Position numbers and translations under genes: made by a program
From: Sulfitobacter sp.
GTDB lineage: Bacteria > Pseudomonadota > Alphaproteobacteria > Rhodobacterales > Rhodobacteraceae
Direction: 5' to 3'
Assembly: GCA_026421135.1 (NCBI GenBank)
Contig: JAPKCR010000149.1
Coordinates: 1-6,349, forward strand
DNA length: 6,349 nt
The notes under the pieces: generated by a model
Told to the model about the DNA's origin: nothing
The model's input: only the letters and a program-made list of their open reading frames with translations
Databases searched by the model: none
Shown here: piece after piece, positions 5,696-6,349 of the stretch
Layout: the number at the start of each line of letters is the position of its first letter
Numbering within the stretch: position 1 is the stretch's first letter

Positions 5696-5821
5696 CCAAA
5701 ACCAGCAATGCGATGCAGGAGAACAGCCAAGTTATGCCTTCTTCGCACAGCGGCTGAACCAAACGTAGAATTTCAAAAGCAACGCATATGCAGTGTTTGC
5801 GAAACTCAGAATTGATCAAGG

Positions 5822-5836
5822 GACGGCACTGCCGTC
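5822..5836 (+). promoter_or_regulatory. Hairpin just upstream of the sucD ribosome binding site
   Basis: GACGGCA-C-TGCCGTC is a perfect 7-bp inverted repeat around one base. In RNA it realistically folds as a GACGG/CCGTC stem with a CACTG loop. It ends 9 nt before the GGAG of sucD and is followed by A-rich sequence, so it is not an intrinsic terminator. It could be an mRNA-processing or stabilising stem, or a protein site, separating sucD expression from the genes before it. Confidence 0.35.
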
Positions 5837-5858
5837 GAAACAAAAGGAGACGCCGCAA

Positions 5859-6349
5859 ATGGCCGTACTCATAGACGAAAACACCAAAGTGATCTGTCAG
5901 GGCCTAACCGGCTCTCAGGGTACATTCCACACCGAGCAAGCGATTGCTTATGGCACTAAAATGGTTGGCGGTGTAACGCCCGGCAAAGGCGGTCAAACCC
6001 ATCTGGATCTGCCCGTGTTCAACTCAGTCCACGAAGCGCGCCATGTGACCGAGGCCAACGCCACCGTCATCTATGTGCCCCCTCCCTTCGCAGCCGATTC
6101 CATCCTCGAAGCGATTGACGCCGAAATGGAACTAATCATCTGCATCACCGAAGGTATTCCGGTTCTGGACATGATGCGGGTCAAGCGCGCGCTGGACGGA
6201 TCCAAATCGCGCCTGATCGGGCCAAACTGCCCCGGTGTCATCACCCCTGACGCCTGCAAAATCGGTATCATGCCGGGCCACATCCACAAGCGCGGTACCT
6301 GCGGGGTTGTCTCACGCTCGGGCACGCTTACCTATGAAGCCGTGAAACA
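5859..6349 (+). CDS. sucD: Succinyl-CoA synthetase (ADP-forming) subunit alpha, 5' part
   Basis: The frame runs open off the right edge, giving 163 complete codons of a family about 290 residues long. The start ATG has GGAG (5846-5849) 9 nt upstream. The product follows E. coli SucD closely: [20 protein letters not shown], then the CoA-binding GSQGTFH (18-24), [14 protein letters not shown] (32-45), [24 protein letters not shown] (95-101), [10 protein letters not shown] (121-130) and [13 protein letters not shown] near the break. These form the N-terminal CoA-binding Rossmann domain and the start of the ligase domain. The phosphorylated active-site histidine lies beyond the window. SucD carries CoA binding and the phosphohistidine; it pairs with SucC 976 bp upstream. 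Further TCA genes downstream, such as sucA and sucB, are expected from related genomes but not seen. Confidence 0.97.
   Translation, partial: MAVLIDENTKVICQGLTGSQGTFHTEQAIAYGTKMVGGVTPGKGGQTHLDLPVFNSVHEARHVTEANATVIYVPPPFAADSILEAIDAEMELIICITEGIPVLDMMRVKRALDGSKSRLIGPNCPGVITPDACKIGIMPGHIHKRGTCGVVSRSGTLTYEAVK

Noticed and set aside
5692..5757. 21-codon frame whose ATG overlaps the lipoprotein stop (ATGA)
   Set aside because: The coupling geometry is suggestive, but the polar 21-residue product has no features, there is no ribosome binding site, and such overlaps arise easily by chance.
5742..5771. Possible internal promoter for sucD (TTCGCA, 18 bp, TAGAAT)
   Set aside because: Only 4/6 and 5/6 matches, with nothing else supporting it; such matches are common in AT-richer gaps.

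Overview
The window reads as chromosomal DNA of an alphaproteobacterium, most probably a Rhodobacteraceae/Roseobacter-group organism. This rests on two things. The proteins resemble what I know of that group, namely the pairing of a mesaconyl-CoA hydratase with a short HpcH/HpaI-type malyl-CoA lyase/thioesterase close to the sucC/sucD genes. The moderately GC-rich codon use and GGAG-type ribosome binding sites also fit. No phage, transposon, CRISPR, tRNA or rRNA sequence was recognised.

Left edge (1-612): bases 1-201 hold no convincing gene. A very small minus-strand gene (202-348) encodes a 48-residue protein with a hydrophobic N-terminus and an excellent Shine-Dalgarno sequence. It is divergent from what follows.

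Operon 1 (613-3288, plus strand): four tightly packed genes encode an Mcl2-like CoA-ester lyase/(3S)-malyl-CoA thioesterase, an NnrU-family membrane protein, a DUF1737 small protein and mesaconyl-CoA hydratase (Mch). Gaps are 4 nt, 15 nt and a 1-nt overlap. The two enzymes belong to the ethylmalonyl-CoA pathway, which converts acetyl-CoA to glyoxylate plus propionyl-CoA and then malate and succinyl-CoA. Two successive hairpins (3298-3324 and 3338-3367) probably end this transcript.

Regulatory gap (3289-3688): about 400 AT-rich, apparently non-coding bases separate mch from sucC. They carry the terminator hairpins, two 12-bp palindromes and a perfect 15-bp inverted repeat. That repeat contains two copies of TGTGATCACA centred 21 bp apart. 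A short hairpin over the sucC ribosome binding site lies immediately before the gene.

Operon 2 (3689 to the right edge, plus strand): sucC, an unrecognised two-membrane-segment protein, an unrecognised lipoprotein, and sucD, which runs off the window after 163 codons. The two succinyl-CoA synthetase subunits are thus separated by 976 bp with two envelope-protein genes, unlike the abutting sucCD of enteric bacteria. Succinyl-CoA made from propionyl-CoA by the ethylmalonyl-CoA pathway is the substrate of SucCD, so the two operons form a metabolically coherent region. The most interesting unexplained items are the doubled palindrome upstream of sucC and the two uncharacterised genes inserted between sucC and sucD.
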